Assembly (NCBI GenBank): GCA_022615475.1 | Contig: JAKEGQ010000003.1 | Span: 1 to 13,459, forward strand | Direction: 5' to 3' | From: Candidatus Methylomirabilota bacterium | Lineage (GTDB): Bacteria > Methylomirabilota > Methylomirabilia > Methylomirabilales > CSP1-5 | Length of the DNA stretch: 13,459 bases | Part shown: piece by piece, positions 13,091 through 13,459 of the stretch | Layout: each line of letters starts with the position of its first letter | Numbering within the stretch: the first letter of the stretch is position 1 | Translations under genes and position numbers: made by a program | The notes under the pieces: model-generated | Told to the model about the DNA's origin: nothing | The model's database searches: none | The model's input: the letters and a program-made list of their open reading frames with translations, nothing else

Positions 13091-13459
13091 TCAACTCGTC
13101 CGTAGATCGACCATTTCGTGGATGTTGCCCCGAGGGACCTCTTTGCTGAACTGCCGATCCTGCTTGTGGACCATCATGGGCATTCCATACTTCGGCGACA
13201 GCGTGACTGCGTACTTGCGGTCGACCGTCGCGCCGGGCACCAGCGACAGGCGATACCGCTGAAGGATCATGGCCAGGGTGATTCGCAGCATCGTCATGGA
13301 GAAGGCGTAACCGATGCACATCCGCGGCCCGCTCCCGAATGGGAGATAGGCGTACGGCGATGGTTCGGTGGATAGCCACCGGTCCGGATCAAACCGCTCC
13401 GGATTGGGGTACAACTCCGGAAGGTGGTGCGTCATGTATTGGCTGTAGATCACCTTCGA
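13091..13459 (-). CDS. Cytochrome P450, C-terminal part (start beyond window)
   Basis: Only the last 122 residues are visible; the frame runs through the right edge. The PERF motif appears in YPNPERFDPDRW. The haem-binding loop FGSGPRMCIGYAF supplies the axial Cys (codon 13318-13316), and SPKYGMPMMV near the end matches the usual beta-sheet after helix L. P450s are haem monooxygenases that need an electron-transfer partner, not seen here. The form resembles class E, CYP4/CYP102-like bacterial enzymes; the substrate cannot be inferred. The helix L position usually holding Glu a few residues after the Cys loop reads Thr (SMTMLR). The gene ends 167 bases before the response regulator and has its own likely end signals, so it is probably not in that operon. 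Confidence 0.93.
   Translation of the reverse strand, partial: SKVIYSQYMTHHLPELYPNPERFDPDRWLSTEPSPYAYLPFGSGPRMCIGYAFSMTMLRITLAMILQRYRLSLVPGATVDRKYAVTLSPKYGMPMMVHKQDRQFSKEVPRGNIHEMVDLRTS

Overview
This window reads as chromosomal DNA from a high-GC (about 60% or more by eye), Gram-negative-type bacterium that uses sigma-54. The evidence is a lipoprotein with a lipobox, a bifunctional GlmU, an NtrC-type activator with a sigma-54 contact loop, and a -24/-12-like promoter. The mix of genes would suit an environmental lineage such as NC10/Methylomirabilota, Rokubacteria or Desulfobacterota. That placement is inference only. All protein-coding genes I accept lie on the minus strand, so the biological order runs from the right edge to the left edge.

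Right end (13459 to 9308): the C-terminal 122 residues of a cytochrome P450, cut by the window edge. Next comes a short intergenic region with a dyad and a good sigma-70 promoter. Then follows a three-gene unit: an NtrC-family response regulator, a PAS-containing membrane histidine kinase one base after it, and a small lipoprotein 39 bases further on.

Middle (9307 to 4752): a 244-base gap carries a pair of operator-like repeats 22 bp apart, then era. Next is a 125-base gap with a sigma-54 (-24/-12) promoter candidate overlapped by a 7-bp dyad, then glmU and glmS. GlmS makes glucosamine-6-P and GlmU turns glucosamine-1-P into UDP-GlcNAc; the connecting mutase GlmM is not in the window. A 7-base tandem repeat forms the glmU/glmS junction and supplies the glmS ribosome-binding site.

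Left end (4681 to 1): a ClC-family chloride transport protein with two CBS domains and lost gating glutamates, then the helicase pcrA three bases later. A 434-base intergenic region follows, with strong inverted repeats (a candidate structured RNA, possibly 6S-like) and an extended -10 promoter, then gatC, cut at its very end.

The most interesting idea is functional. A sigma-54 activator/kinase/lipoprotein unit sits next to a glmU-glmS pair that has its own sigma-54-like promoter. This recalls the enterobacterial GlrR-GlrK-QseG system, which controls GlmS through the sigma-54-dependent small RNA GlmY. Here the link could be direct and local.
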